Source: Mameliella sp. MMSF_3455
Lineage (GTDB): Bacteria; Pseudomonadota; Alphaproteobacteria; Rhodobacterales; Rhodobacteraceae
NCBI RefSeq assembly: GCF_030733205.1
Contig: NZ_JASHJL010000031.1
Location: 1 to 61,539 of the forward strand
Reading direction: 5' to 3'
DNA: 61,539 nucleotides
Under the pieces are notes generated by a model that was given only the letters and a program-made list of their open reading frames with translations, ran no database searches and was not told the origin of the DNA. The position numbers were made by a program, and so were the translations under genes. Positions 1 to 8,795 of this stretch are shown one piece after another (position 1 is the first letter of the stretch; every line of letters starts with the position of its first letter).

Positions 1-980
1 TAAGGCTCGGCAGGTAGCGGCAGCAGGTTCGGGCGGTCCAGCGTGGCAAAGAGATCGGCGCGGCTGGCCCCGTAATCGCGCATGATCCGCGTGTTCAGAT
101 CGTCGAGCAAGGGCCGGATCGCCGCGTTCAGCTCGGCCAGCGAGAAGAACCGCCGGTTCCGCAGCCGCGCGAGGATCCAGCGCTGCGCCACCTGCACTGC
201 GACCTCCACCTTCGCCTTATCGCGCGGCTTGCGCACGCGCGCCGGAAGGATCGCTGTGCCATAGTGCTCGGCCAGTTCGGCATAGGTCCGGTTCAGCCCG
301 GGATCGTAGCGGTCTGGCTTGATCACTGCCGACTTCAGGTTGTCCGGGACCACCGCCTTGGGCACGCCGCCGAGATAGCCGAACATGCGCGTGTGCGCGC
401 CGATCCAGTCTTCCAGCCCTTCCGAGGCGACGGCTTCGGCATAGGTGTAGCTCGACGCGCCCATCGCGGCGACAAACAGCTTCGCGGCATGCACCTCACC
501 GGTATCGGGATCGACGACGTCGATCGTGTCACCGGCAAAATCCACGAAGACTTTCTCGCCGCCGACATGCGTCTGCCGCATGCTTGGCCGCACGCGTCCC
601 TTCCAGGCGTCGAAGTGATCGCAAAACCAGGAGTAGCCGAACCCACGCGGATGCTGTGCCCGATACTCCTGCCACAGAAGCGCCCGCGTCACGTTCCGCT
701 TGCGCATCTCCCGATCAACAAACGACCAGTCCGGAACGGGCCGTTCGGGCGTCGGCAGCGACGTCAAGTCCGGGAAAAGCAGCAGCTCAAGGCTGTCGTC
801 ATCAAGACCCTCCGGTAAGGGCCATTCCAACCCGGCCCGTCGCGCCCGGGTCACGTAATTGTTCACGCTGCCCTTCGACAGGCCCAGCGACGCGGCAATC
901 GCGCGGTCGCTCATTCCTTGGGTCAGCTTCAGCCTCAAGACATCTCGTATACGGCGCATCAGCAATCGCTTCGTTGGCAT
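1..980 (-). CDS. istA: IS21 transposase IstA, C-terminus outside window
   Basis: This is the DDE-type transposase of the IS21 family, which catalyses strand transfer together with the IstB ATPase. The start is ATG at 980 on the minus strand, giving MPTKRLLMRRIRDVLRLKL, which aligns directly with the copy at 38288 (MPTGRLSMRRIRDVLRLKY). About 326 residues are visible without a stop. An N-terminal helix-turn-helix (QGMSDRAIAASLGLSKGSV, about residues 21-39) precedes the catalytic core, which includes VFVDFAGDTIDVVDPDTGEV and VPDNLKSAV. The frame runs off the window at LLPLPAEPY, just before the point where the second copy is frameshifted, so the integrity of this C-terminus is unknown. Confidence 0.9.
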   Translation of the reverse strand, partial: MPTKRLLMRRIRDVLRLKLTQGMSDRAIAASLGLSKGSVNNYVTRARRAGLEWPLPEGLDDDSLELLLFPDLTSLPTPERPVPDWSFVDREMRKRNVTRALLWQEYRAQHPRGFGYSWFCDHFDAWKGRVRPSMRQTHVGGEKVFVDFAGDTIDVVDPDTGEVHAAKLFVAAMGASSYTYAEAVASEGLEDWIGAHTRMFGYLGGVPKAVVPDNLKSAVIKPDRYDPGLNRTYAELAEHYGTAILPARVRKPRDKAKVEVAVQVAQRWILARLRNRRFFSLAELNAAIRPLLDDLNTRIMRDYGASRADLFATLDRPNLLPLPAEP

Positions 981-1035
981 TCGGGTCCTCTCCATTTCTG
1001 GAAAGAACTCCTAAGGTCAGACTGCCGGTCTGACC

Positions 1036-1129
1036 CGCCCACGATCGTCTGGAATCCGTGCCCAAGATCACGTGGAATGCGTGCCCATCATCCCGTGGAA
1101 AACACGCCCAACATCGTCTGGAATACGCA
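1036..1129 (-). repeat. IS21 multiple terminal repeats
   Basis: On the minus strand about four imperfect repeats of roughly 21-23 bp follow the tip TGCG, each built as TTCCA(C/G)-N-GAT-N-(T)TGGGC. They are transposase-binding sites by analogy with IS21. The same repeat unit occurs at both ends of the complete copy near 38140-38230 and 40620-40696. Confidence 0.75.
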
Positions 1130-1280
1130 ACCTTGCTTGGATGGAAGCGCAAGGTCTAATCCGCGAGGTGACCGAACAGGTGCGTTTCCGCATGTGGCGG
1201 GCGATGCCATGAAACACCTCTAAAAAAGCACTCGTTTTGGTGCGTAACATCTGTTGATAGTTCAACGGAGGCCCAGAATC

Positions 1281-1496
1281 GTGACAGACCAAAAATATGA
1301 GACAGTCAATTTCGACGTGCGGCTCAGCAATAGTAGTCAGATGGATTTGCAGTGTTTTCTCCTATCTGTGGGATCCTCTAGTCGCTCTAGCCTCAAACTC
1401 TTTATTTCGAAATCACGAAAGAATAAGTCTCTTGGGCGCACAAACTGGGGCACGAAAATTGCGATCTCCCCGTGGACAGACGGGGTCAGTTTATAG
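1281..1496 (+). CDS. small hypothetical protein, possibly truncated
   Basis: A 71-codon frame begins with GTG behind a good ribosome-binding site (CGGAGG, 8 nt before the start). The product begins MTDQKYETVNFDVRLSN and is polar and Ser-rich; I do not recognise a family. It lies directly beside the IS21 end at 1129 and has an AT-richer base composition than its neighbours, so it may be a fragment of a gene disrupted by the insertion or a false frame. No gene otherwise fills 1130-1540. Confidence 0.25.
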   Translation: MTDQKYETVNFDVRLSNSSQMDLQCFLLSVGSSSRSSLKLFISKSRKNKSLGRTNWGTKIAISPWTDGVSL

Positions 1497-1540
1497 AGCT
1501 GGGCGACCGCACCATGAGTCCTAGACAGCCAACCACCGGC

Positions 1541-2722
1541 TCAGATCTTGATCAGTGCCGCCGTCGCGTACATGAAGGCGATGCCGCCCAGAAACCCGGC
1601 CAGAACAGAGGGTGATATCAGCGCCGTTTGCCGGTCGGGGTTTTGACGGACAAGGTAGGCGCTGACCTCGACCATGACCTGCAGAATGGCACCCGCCCCG
1701 ACGGCCAAAGCCAATGCCGACCATTGCGGCGCGTAGGCAAGGCTGCCTGCCCACATTCCAAGGACGGCCGGGCCACCGGCGAGCAGCGTCAGGGCGGCGA
1801 AAATCCAGAGCGTGGGCCGGGCCCGAAGCATCGGGGCGGCGATGCCGATACCCTCGGTGACATTGTGCAAGGCAAAGCCCAAGACGAGGAAAGTGCCAAG
1901 CCCGGCCGATCCTGCGGCGAATGCGCCGCCAATCGCCAACCCTTCGCCGAAGTTGTGCAGCCCTATCCCGAGGGCAATGTAGAACGCCAGCGCAATGCCT
2001 TCTGGGTTGCCGCGCCAGCGCCCGATCGCCATCAGCAGCAGAAAGCTTGCCAGCGCCGCCAGCCAGACCATGGCGGAGCCTTGGAATATCGCCGCCGCAT
2101 CGCCGGACAACTCCAGCGCTTCCGCAGTCATGTCGATCAGCAGGAAGGCCAGCAACCCAACCGTCAGTGCGAGCAGAAAGTTCATCCCGCTTCGCCCGAC
2201 GCCCTTCATGGCCGGATAGAACATCAGGCCAAGCGCCACCGGCAACAGGCCGACGATCGCCCCGATCACTGCCTGCAGCCGGAGTTGACCCCAGGTGGGA
2301 CTTGGCGTCGAGACGGCGACCCCGATCTCATGCCCGAAGGTCGCGCCCGTGTTGGTCAGCAGGTTGACGTGATGGGCCTCGCCGAGAACCCACGGATAGG
2401 GAATTCGCAACCAGACCGCTTCGCCGCGGGCAATCGGCCCGGCCGGTTCCTGCGTGAAGGTCCAGTAAGCATCGTCCACTGCGACCTGCGCGACCACCAT
2501 TGCTTCCGATCCGCCGGCGCGCACACTGAGCGAAATCCCCGACCCATCGAGGATCGTCCGTTCGACGGTCAACGCCTCGACCGGGGGCGCGCCATTGTTG
2601 AAGCCGCGCAGCGGATCGAGCGAGGCAATCCACACGAAAGCCCCCAGCATGACGGCCAGCGGCACGAGAACGAGAAGCAGGCGGGTCATCGGCGGGCGGC
2701 TGTGTTGGGTCTGATCGGTCAT
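1541..2722 (-). CDS. ZIP-family metal transporter with N-terminal extracytoplasmic extension
   Basis: A 393-residue membrane protein. An N-terminal signal anchor (about residues 14-34) is followed by about 110 residues of predicted periplasmic sequence, then seven or eight membrane segments. The two metal-site helices of the ZIP family are visible as HNFGEGLAIG and HNVTEGIGI. Length exceeds an ordinary bacterial ZIP (about 250-270 residues) because of the extra domain. The ATG overlaps the TGA of the upstream multicopper oxidase gene (ATGA), so the two form a translationally coupled operon. Substrate is not deducible; the divergent MntR-like gene suggests manganese. The direction of transport in this subfamily is not established by the sequence. 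Confidence 0.85.
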   Translation of the reverse strand: MTDQTQHSRPPMTRLLLVLVPLAVMLGAFVWIASLDPLRGFNNGAPPVEALTVERTILDGSGISLSVRAGGSEAMVVAQVAVDDAYWTFTQEPAGPIARGEAVWLRIPYPWVLGEAHHVNLLTNTGATFGHEIGVAVSTPSPTWGQLRLQAVIGAIVGLLPVALGLMFYPAMKGVGRSGMNFLLALTVGLLAFLLIDMTAEALELSGDAAAIFQGSAMVWLAALASFLLLMAIGRWRGNPEGIALAFYIALGIGLHNFGEGLAIGGAFAAGSAGLGTFLVLGFALHNVTEGIGIAAPMLRARPTLWIFAALTLLAGGPAVLGMWAGSLAYAPQWSALALAVGAGAILQVMVEVSAYLVRQNPDRQTALISPSVLAGFLGGIAFMYATAALIKI

Positions 2723-3927
2723 GCTCCGGCCTCCCGCACGTCGAAAAAGCCCATCCAGCCTAGTTCGGTGAACTCGGCCTGATGGGCATGGAACATGTAC
2801 AACCCATCCTCGTGGTCAGCGAAACTGAACTCGAGGATGCCGCGCTGCGCCTGACACTGCATGATCACATCGACCGTGCGCAGGGTCGGCGTGAGTTGCG
2901 AACCGGTGTCGTAGTAGTCGAAGAAATTGCCGTGCAGATGGAACGAGTTGATCGGGTCGAACTCGGTCGCATTCATGAGGTAAATACGGACCGGGCGCGA
3001 CTTGTCGATCCGGATAGGCGCGTTCATGTAAGCTTGGCCGACCGTGTTGACGGCATAGACCTCGTTTTCGCCGTCGAAATTGGTGTCAAAGCCGTTCATC
3101 ACCATCGCCAGTTCCTGCCATTCGGCGTTTTCCGGGCTGCCCAGCACGCGCGACGCGGCAACGGCCGCAAATTCGGGGTGGCGCGCCGGATCAGGGTCGA
3201 CCACGAAAAGTCCGTACATGCCCTTATGCATGTGCCGTTTCAGCGGCAGCGCGTGGCAGTGATAGAGATGACAGCCGAAGGGCCTGGCATCGAACTCATA
3301 GACGAACTCCTCGCCCGGATCGATCAGCCCGGCGCCTTGAACGCCGTCCATTCGCGCAGAGTGAATGCCGTGAAAATGCATGGAATGCGGGTGTGAACCG
3401 AGGTTGCGAAAGATGATCCGTAGCCGTTCGCCTTCCTTGGCGCGCAGAGCGGGGCCGGGAACGCGTCCGTTGAACGTCCAGGCGGGAAAGAAAACGCCGG
3501 GAGCGATCTCGATCTCCATGTCGATGGCGTCCACCTCGAACGTTCGTAACGTGCGCCCATCCGGCAGAACTTCGGTGCGACCGGTCTCCCAGTCGGTCAG
3601 CATGGCCGTCGGGTCGAACCCGTTCCGGGCGTGGTCGACCTGGCCGACCATCGTCATGTTGCCATGCGCCACGCCACTGTCATGGGCCGAATACGGATCG
3701 ACCGCCCCGCCGGGCATCGCATGCCCCGCCATCGGGTCAGGCGTTGCCTGGGATTGCGCGCGGCTCGCGGCCACGGCCGCTCCGCCGGCAGCCACCAGAC
3801 CGCCGACCAACAGCGCACGTCGCGACGCCGAAACTGGCTCCGTGACCAGGGCAGGTGGCGCTGTGGGCAGCGACGTCTCCACGGCGGACGACACATCGCG
3901 CCCTCGCTTGCTGGTATCGACAGGCAT
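2719..3927 (-). CDS. two-domain multicopper oxidase, Tat-exported
   Basis: Multicopper oxidase of 402 residues that would oxidise a metal ion or phenolic substrate in the periplasm with reduction of O2. I chose ATG 3927 because GAGGGGA lies 7 nt upstream; a longer frame to 3960 has no such site. A twin-arginine signal (SRRALLVGG) appears near residues 36-44 and a His/Met-rich linker (MAGHAMPGG) follows. Copper ligands are visible as HFHGIHS, then [18 protein letters not shown] (a Cys flanked by His with a downstream Met, a type 1 site in domain 1), then FHLHGNFF and MFHAHQAEF in domain 2, where no second type 1 Cys is seen. It is first in an operon with the ZIP gene and divergent from the MntR-like gene. 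Confidence 0.88.
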   Translation of the reverse strand: MPVDTSKRGRDVSSAVETSLPTAPPALVTEPVSASRRALLVGGLVAAGGAAVAASRAQSQATPDPMAGHAMPGGAVDPYSAHDSGVAHGNMTMVGQVDHARNGFDPTAMLTDWETGRTEVLPDGRTLRTFEVDAIDMEIEIAPGVFFPAWTFNGRVPGPALRAKEGERLRIIFRNLGSHPHSMHFHGIHSARMDGVQGAGLIDPGEEFVYEFDARPFGCHLYHCHALPLKRHMHKGMYGLFVVDPDPARHPEFAAVAASRVLGSPENAEWQELAMVMNGFDTNFDGENEVYAVNTVGQAYMNAPIRIDKSRPVRIYLMNATEFDPINSFHLHGNFFDYYDTGSQLTPTLRTVDVIMQCQAQRGILEFSFADHEDGLYMFHAHQAEFTELGWMGFFDVREAGA

Positions 3928-3977
3928 GGACGTTGTCCCCTCAGATGACACGCAGGCCAAAGTCCCGGCGCAAAAAG

Positions 3978-3991
3978 TTAGCTTCGGCTAA
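3978..3991. promoter_or_regulatory. candidate MntR operator between mco and mntR
   Basis: A perfect inverted repeat TTAGC-TTCG-GCTAA sits between the divergent multicopper oxidase and DtxR-family genes. Its core TAGC-N4-GCTA resembles the known enterobacterial MntR box. Inference: the regulator encoded at 4044 controls both itself and the oxidase-ZIP operon from this site. Confidence 0.5.
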
Positions 3992-4043
3992 TAATCATCG
4001 CTTAGGCTTTACGAGTCAATCCCGATCGTGCGAGGGTGACGGC

Positions 4044-4496
4044 ATGACGGATGATGAGAACCTTGATTCAACCGAGGCAGAGGCACGTGCGGTCGAATCC
4101 CGCGCCGAGGCCTTCATCGGTGTGCGCGAAGCGCGGCGCAGCGAAGTGGCGGAAGATTATGTCGAACTGATCGCCGAACTCATCCACGAGAACGGCGAGG
4201 CCCGGCCGGTCGATATCGCGACACGGATGGGCGTGACTGCGCCGACGGTCGCAAAAACACTTGGCCGTCTGGCGCGGGACGGATTGATCACCCGTGCGAA
4301 GTATCGCTCGGTATTTCTGACCGAGGAAGGCCGGGCGCTCGCCAAGGAATGCAGGCACCGCCACGAGATCGTCTTGCGGTTTCTCCTGAGCCTCGGGCTC
4401 GACCCCGAGACGGCTGAACGCGATGCCGAAGGGATCGAGCACCATGTCAGCGAACGGACGCTTGCCCTGTTCGCGGCGTTTTCCCAGCGGTCATAG
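4044..4496 (+). CDS. mntR: DtxR-family manganese-type regulator (MntR-like)
   Basis: A 150-residue metal-dependent repressor of the DtxR/MntR family. The start is ATG 4044 behind GAGGGTGACGGC. An N-terminal winged helix-turn-helix ([20 protein letters not shown] then LARDGLITR, about residues 53-83) is followed by an [20 protein letters not shown] segment and [10 protein letters not shown]. These carry the Glu, Cys and His positions used for metal binding in MntR proteins (ECRHRHE). It is divergent from the oxidase-ZIP operon. The family normally senses Mn(II), sometimes Fe(II); which metal acts here is inference. Confidence 0.85.
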   Translation: MTDDENLDSTEAEARAVESRAEAFIGVREARRSEVAEDYVELIAELIHENGEARPVDIATRMGVTAPTVAKTLGRLARDGLITRAKYRSVFLTEEGRALAKECRHRHEIVLRFLLSLGLDPETAERDAEGIEHHVSERTLALFAAFSQRS

Positions 4497-5151
4497 GCGG
4501 GTGGTTGCCGTTGAAGTAAGCGGGTTGACCTTAGACTTTAACTTACCAATCGAGGGGTCCTCGAGGAAATGTTCTACAAATAGGCTGATAGGCGGTGTTC
4601 GCCATTCTCCGGACGGACTTATTCCAAAGCTTCTGTGACTGGGATGCCAAGGGCGGTGTAGCTGTTGACGACTGCTATGCGGAAATGAAGCTTCGCACCC
4701 TGGCGGCCAAAGTCCGACGCGATGAGCGGCTGGCCAAGCAGTTTCACACATTGCATCTTCGTCTCCGCGCGGCTTCGGCGGGGATATCCGCTCCATTGTC
4801 GCCAGAGCGCGCAGCCCAGATACTGCGATGCCCGTATGGCCTAATTACGAGCCGCCGCTACAGCTATGATCTCCATCCAAGCTTTGCGTTCTTACGGGGC
4901 GAAATAACGGAATGAGAGCCGGAGCCAGAGATGGCATCGTAGCATTTGCGAGTGGCGTAAGTTCCGTGTGCCGTGACGCTCCCGATCTCATGGTCGCGAT
5001 ATCGAAGCCGCTGTGCTTAAATTTCCAGACAATCTGCGATTTCACGAAGTGTCGCTGCGCAACTTCGGACCAGGTATCGTGCGAGCAATTTTCTCCTCCC
5101 AAGCAAACTGGAAACTGCCAGGATCGCATGTTTGCTCACGAAAATTTGCCC
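4497..5151. other. intergenic stretch without a convincing gene
   Basis: About 650 bp. Several open frames of 80-106 codons exist on both strands but none has a recognisable domain, good start site or consistent codon use. A short hairpin (TCGAGG-GGT-CCTCGA at 4550-4564) lies just after mntR and has no T-tract. A minus-strand frame at 4845-5129 contains SEVAQRHFVKSQIVWKF, vaguely like the helix-turn-helix of IS66 OrfA proteins, and may be transposon debris. Confidence 0.4.
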
Positions 5152-5182
5152 TTGAACCTCTAGCCACTAGAAGTCCTATCTA
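5152..5182 (+). promoter_or_regulatory. MerR-type promoter, 19-bp spacer (site A)
   Basis: TTGAAC, then exactly 19 bp holding the near-palindrome ACCTCTAG-CC-ACTAGAAGT, then TATCTA. The overlong spacer with a dyad between the -35 and -10 is the hallmark of promoters activated by MerR/CadR/ZntR-type regulators. It points at the L,D-transpeptidase gene at 5244. Four similar sites occur in this island, one of them beside the merR-type gene at 18861. Confidence 0.8.
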
Positions 5183-5243
5183 TTCAAGGAGAACACATAC
5201 CGTTCTTGCCATCAATCGCCGGCGGGAACCGAAAGGGTACGAA

Positions 5244-5909
5244 ATGCTGACAAGACGACACTTCATTCAGACAACAACGGCGCTATTTTCGGTGACCGGT
5301 CCCGGCATGGCTTTTGCCGACAGTTGGCCCACCGAGGCTCAGAAGGCTGAATGGGACGCACAGGTGACGCCTCAGGATTATGTTGCCGAGACTTCCAACC
5401 CATGGGGATTGCACCCGCGGTTCCTACCGCAACGTGTAGACGCGAAGGCCGGGCTCGTGCCGGGAGATATTCATGTCGATGCGGTCGCGCGATATCTCTA
5501 CCACATTGAAGAGGGTGGAACCGCGATGCGCTACGGCGTGGCGATCGCGCGGGGCAACCTCTACGAGCCGGGTGTCTATACCATCGAGCGCAAGGTCAGG
5601 TGGCCGCACTGGCAACCGACACAGAGCATGATCAATCGCGACCCCGAACTTTATGCTGACATTGCCGATGGCATGGAACCGGGACCGGAAAACGCGCTTG
5701 GATCAAGGGCGCTGTATCTCTACGTCGGGGAACGCGATACCCTTCTGCGCATCCATGGCACTCCGAGCCCACGAAGTATCGGTGGCCGCGCAAGTTCGGG
5801 CTGCGTACGGATGGTTATGGCTCATATCAATGACCTTTACCCGAACGTCGAAACCGGCTCTACGGCATATCTTTACTCGGCGGAGGACAGCGTGACTGCC
5901 CGCAGCTAA
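5244..5909 (+). CDS. L,D-transpeptidase (YkuD), secreted
   Basis: A 221-residue YkuD-domain protein that would form 3-3 murein crosslinks or attach proteins to murein in the periplasm. I start at ATG 5244 (MLTRRHFIQTTTALF), which gives an export signal with an RR motif; the longer open frame upstream overlaps the promoter. The catalytic motif HGTPSPRSIGGRASSGCVRM, with its Cys and His, lies near residues 167-186. It is the only gene between site A and a converging lipoprotein gene, so it appears to be a metal-induced single-gene unit. A second, shorter L,D-transpeptidase lies at 10724. Confidence 0.88.
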   Translation: MLTRRHFIQTTTALFSVTGPGMAFADSWPTEAQKAEWDAQVTPQDYVAETSNPWGLHPRFLPQRVDAKAGLVPGDIHVDAVARYLYHIEEGGTAMRYGVAIARGNLYEPGVYTIERKVRWPHWQPTQSMINRDPELYADIADGMEPGPENALGSRALYLYVGERDTLLRIHGTPSPRSIGGRASSGCVRMVMAHINDLYPNVETGSTAYLYSAEDSVTARS

Positions 5910-5934
5910 GCCCAGCAGCGGTCGGCAAACGTAA

Positions 5935-6219
5935 TTAAGTTTCGCGAGAGGTGCAGATACGATTGCCGTTCGCCGTGCGCAGCGGCAGCAAGGTCGTTTC
6001 AACGGGGCCGCTGTGTTCGTACCAGTAGCACCCGTCTTCCGGCACCAAGCGCGCAGTTGCAACATCCTGATCCGGGGCAGCCATTGCAATCACGGCTTCG
6101 GGAACGTTGCCCCCCTGTTTTGCCGCGTCGCCCGGTCCAGTCGGCTGGACTGCGCACCCGGCCGTGAGCGACAGCGCCACTGCGACCATCATTTTTTGCT
6201 TCAGCATCAAAACCCGCAT
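5935..6219 (-). CDS. small putative lipoprotein
   Basis: A 94-residue protein with a lipoprotein signal (MRVLMLKQKMMVAVALSLTAGC, lipobox LTAGC, 22 residues to the Cys). ATG 6219 follows GGAAG at a normal distance; a longer frame upstream is rejected because it would cross the promoter at 6339. The mature part ends with GCYWYEHSGPVET and NRICTSRE, with two Cys that could form a disulfide. I know no function. It converges on the L,D-transpeptidase gene and lies back to back with the ATPase gene at 6402. Like the lipoprotein at 10724 it is a possible client of the lspA and lnt genes in this island. Confidence 0.6.
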   Translation of the reverse strand: MRVLMLKQKMMVAVALSLTAGCAVQPTGPGDAAKQGGNVPEAVIAMAAPDQDVATARLVPEDGCYWYEHSGPVETTLLPLRTANGNRICTSRET

Positions 6220-6338
6220 CAAGCTTCCTTTCGTGACTGTTTTTCTTTGCAGCGGCTGTTCATGCCTCAAGGCGTGATAGAGCCAGTCACCGCATCCTCT
6301 AGCAATAAAACAAACTGAAATACCACCGTATTTTGCTC

Positions 6339-6369
6339 TTGAAGCTCTAGCCACTGTAGGGGCTATGTC
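6339..6369 (+). promoter_or_regulatory. MerR-type promoter, 19-bp spacer (site B)
   Basis: TTGAAG, 19 bp (CTCTAGCCACTGTAGGGGC), then TATGTC. It shares the CTCTAGCCACT half with site A. It lies 32 bp before the P-type ATPase start and so should drive the ATPase and possibly the TRAP genes behind it. Confidence 0.78.
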
Positions 6370-6401
6370 ATGATAAAGCACCCGAATCCAGAGGTTCGTT
6401 C

Positions 6402-8762
6402 ATGCCGTCCCACTCCCACCGTCACGATCACGATCACGATGATGCCCAAGTTGCCAGGGCAAGCGGCGGCAGTTGCTGCGGGAGGGCCGAAACCTGCGGC
6501 GACATCGCGCCGACGACGCCCGCGCCGTATGCCGGGCGCAGCTTTCAGGTTTCAGGCCTCGATTGCGCCGAGGAGGTCGCGATCCTGAACAAGGTGGTCG
6601 GCCCGAAGATCGGCGGGGCGGAGCATCTCGCTTTCGACGTGATCAATGGACGGATGACCATCCTCGACAGCGCAAGGAAGGTATCGGACGGCGAAGTTGC
6701 AGAACTGGTCGCAAGCACCGGCATGACCGCCAAGCCCTGGGATGCCGAAAACGCGTCGGTCGACCAGGCGGCCCATCTTGCACGACAGCGGCTGTTTACG
6801 GCGCTCAGTGGCGGCTTCTGGGCCGCGGGATTTCTGTGGCACATCATCGAGACCGGCATGGGGGGGGCACTGGGCCTCTTCGCAGGGCACGGCGAAGCGC
6901 CGATGCCACTGGTCGAGGCCGGGTTCTTCGCGGTGGCGATCCTGTTCGGTGTCTGGCTCGTGGCACCCAAGGCATGGTCGTCCGCACGGCGGCTGTCGCC
7001 CGACATGAACCTGCTGATGGTCGTCGCAGTCGCGGGTGCAATTGGCCTCGGCGAATTTTTCGAGGCGGCAACGGTCGCGTTCTTCTTCTCGCTCTCGCTT
7101 TTTCTCGAAAGCTGGAGCGTCGGGCGTGCTAGGAATGCGGTTTCCGCTCTGCTCGACTTGGCGCCGCCGACGGCGAGAGTTCTTTATGATGACGGCTCGG
7201 AAGCGGACGTTCCGGCTTCTGCGGTTGCTATCGACGCACGTTTCGTCGTGCGCGGCGGAGACCGCATCCCATTGGATGGTGAGGTTGTCGATGGGGCAGG
7301 GGCCGTCGATCAAGCACCGATCACCGGAGAGAGTGCGCTGGTCCCAAAGGAACGGGGCGACGAAGTCTATGCCGGTACGATCAACGGCGAAGGCACACTG
7401 ACGGTGCGCGCCACGAAGGCCGCCTCGGACACCGTCTTGGCCAAGATCATCCGCATGGTCGGCGACGCCCATGCCCGCCGCGCGCCGGTGGAACAGTGGG
7501 TGGCGAAATTCGCCCGCATCTATACGCCTATCGTCATGGCTCTCGCCATCGCAATTGCCCTGCTGCCGCCGCTCTTATTCGGTGGGGCCTGGGATTATTG
7601 GTTCTACAATGCACTCGTGCTGCTGGTGATCGCCTGCCCGTGTGCTCTCGTCATCTCTACACCGGTCTCCATCGTCGCTGCACTCACCGCCTCTGCGCGG
7701 GCTGGGGTGCTGATCAAGGGCGGTGCATATGTTGAGGCACCGGGCAAGACCACTGCACTGGCCATGGACAAGACCGGCACGATCACCATGGGCGAGCCCG
7801 AGGTGGCGGCGGTGCATCCGCTGAGCAAAGCATCGGCGCAGGATCTGATGACCCTCGCCGCTGGGCTCGAGGTACGTTCCTCGCATCCCTTGGCGCGCGC
7901 CATTCTCGCGCGGGCCGAAGCCGACGGCATCAAGGTGTCCGCCGCGGAAGATACCCGAACTGTTCCCGGTAGGGGACTTGAAGGACGCACAGACGGCCGG
8001 TCGATCTGGCTAGGGTCGGACCGGTTTGCCGAGGAGAAGGGTTTCGGCGACGCCATTCCGAAGGATTTGCGCGACCGCATCGAAGGGGCTGGCAGCACCC
8101 TTGTTGCCGTGGGCGACGACACCGGCGTCACCGGCATTTTGGAATTGCGAGACCGTATCCGCCCCGACGCCAAAGGCATCGTGGCACAGCTCCACGCGCA
8201 GGGCGTGAAGACTATCGTGATGCTGACGGGCGACAACGAGCGGACAGCGCGCGCCGTTGCCGCCGAGGTCGGCATCGACGTGGTCCGTGCCGAGCTTTTG
8301 CCCGAAGACAAGGTGACAGCCATCGAAGAACTGGTCGAAACGCATGACATGGTGGCCATGATCGGCGACGGGGTGAACGACGCCCCCGCCATGGCGCGCG
8401 CGCATTACGCCATCGCGATGGGTGCTGTTGGTTCGGACGCGGCCATCGAGACAGCAGACATCGCGCTGATGACCGACGATATTGGCAAGGTGCCGTGGCT
8501 CATTGGCCATTCGCGCCGAGCCATGACGATCATCCATCAGAACATCGGCATCTCGCTGGCGACGAAAGCGGTGTTCGTCGGATTGACCGCCTTCGGCATG
8601 GCTTCGATGTGGGGGGCAATCGCCGCGGATGTGGGCGTGTCCTTGCTGGTGGTTACCAATGCGCTTCGGCTCCTGAACGGACACTGGGTCGAGGCGGGGC
8701 CTTCGGGCGGTGAACCGGTTGGCGAGCAGATGGCGAAGGGTGCGCTGGCGCATGGTCATTAG
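6402..8762 (+). CDS. zntA: Zn/Cd/Pb-exporting P1B-type ATPase
   Basis: A 786-residue heavy-metal translocating ATPase. The N-terminus is His-rich (HSHRHDHDHDD) with a Cys cluster (GGSCCGRAETC) and a degenerate metal-binding domain (SGLDCAEEVAI) at about residues 47-57. The membrane CPC motif is in VIACPCALVIS, the phosphorylation site is DKTGTITMGE, SSHPLARAI follows in the nucleotide domain, and [11 protein letters not shown] is the hinge. The last helix region DVGVSLLVVTNALRLL matches the Zn/Cd/Pb class rather than the Cu class, which has YN and MSxS motifs. Driven by site B. It should pump divalent soft metals out of the cytoplasm. Confidence 0.93.
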   Translation: MPSHSHRHDHDHDDAQVARASGGSCCGRAETCGDIAPTTPAPYAGRSFQVSGLDCAEEVAILNKVVGPKIGGAEHLAFDVINGRMTILDSARKVSDGEVAELVASTGMTAKPWDAENASVDQAAHLARQRLFTALSGGFWAAGFLWHIIETGMGGALGLFAGHGEAPMPLVEAGFFAVAILFGVWLVAPKAWSSARRLSPDMNLLMVVAVAGAIGLGEFFEAATVAFFFSLSLFLESWSVGRARNAVSALLDLAPPTARVLYDDGSEADVPASAVAIDARFVVRGGDRIPLDGEVVDGAGAVDQAPITGESALVPKERGDEVYAGTINGEGTLTVRATKAASDTVLAKIIRMVGDAHARRAPVEQWVAKFARIYTPIVMALAIAIALLPPLLFGGAWDYWFYNALVLLVIACPCALVISTPVSIVAALTASARAGVLIKGGAYVEAPGKTTALAMDKTGTITMGEPEVAAVHPLSKASAQDLMTLAAGLEVRSSHPLARAILARAEADGIKVSAAEDTRTVPGRGLEGRTDGRSIWLGSDRFAEEKGFGDAIPKDLRDRIEGAGSTLVAVGDDTGVTGILELRDRIRPDAKGIVAQLHAQGVKTIVMLTGDNERTARAVAAEVGIDVVRAELLPEDKVTAIEELVETHDMVAMIGDGVNDAPAMARAHYAIAMGAVGSDAAIETADIALMTDDIGKVPWLIGHSRRAMTIIHQNIGISLATKAVFVGLTAFGMASMWGAIAADVGVSLLVVTNALRLLNGHWVEAGPSGGEPVGEQMAKGALAHGH

Positions 8763-8795
8763 GCAGCCTCCGGAGAGGGGCAGGGAGGGGACAAA

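Larger units (their letters stand above)
1..1129 (-). mobile_element. IS21-family element, partial (left part beyond window edge)
   Basis: The stretch holds the istA end of an IS21-type element reading leftward and cut by the window edge. Its outer end at 1129 reads, on the minus strand, TGCGTATTCCAGACG, closely like the ends of the complete IS21 copy at 38137-40696 (TGCGTGTTCCAC and TGCGCATTCCAC). Several internal copies of a TTCCA-N6-8-TGGGC repeat follow within about 100 bp, as is typical of IS21 multiple terminal repeats. The other end and the target duplication cannot be seen. The two copies are related but clearly diverged. Confidence 0.88.

Noticed and set aside
1628-2782. 384-codon plus-strand frame opposite the ZIP gene
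   Set aside because: Gln/Arg/Pro-rich shadow of a membrane protein gene; no start signal or domain.
4550-4564. TCGAGG-GGT-CCTCGA hairpin as terminator of mntR
   Set aside because: Short stem, no T-tract and 54 bp after the stop codon; too weak to call.
4845-5129. Possible IS66 OrfA remnant on the minus strand
   Set aside because: Only one short helix-turn-helix-like stretch resembles the family; no second motif, ends or partner gene.
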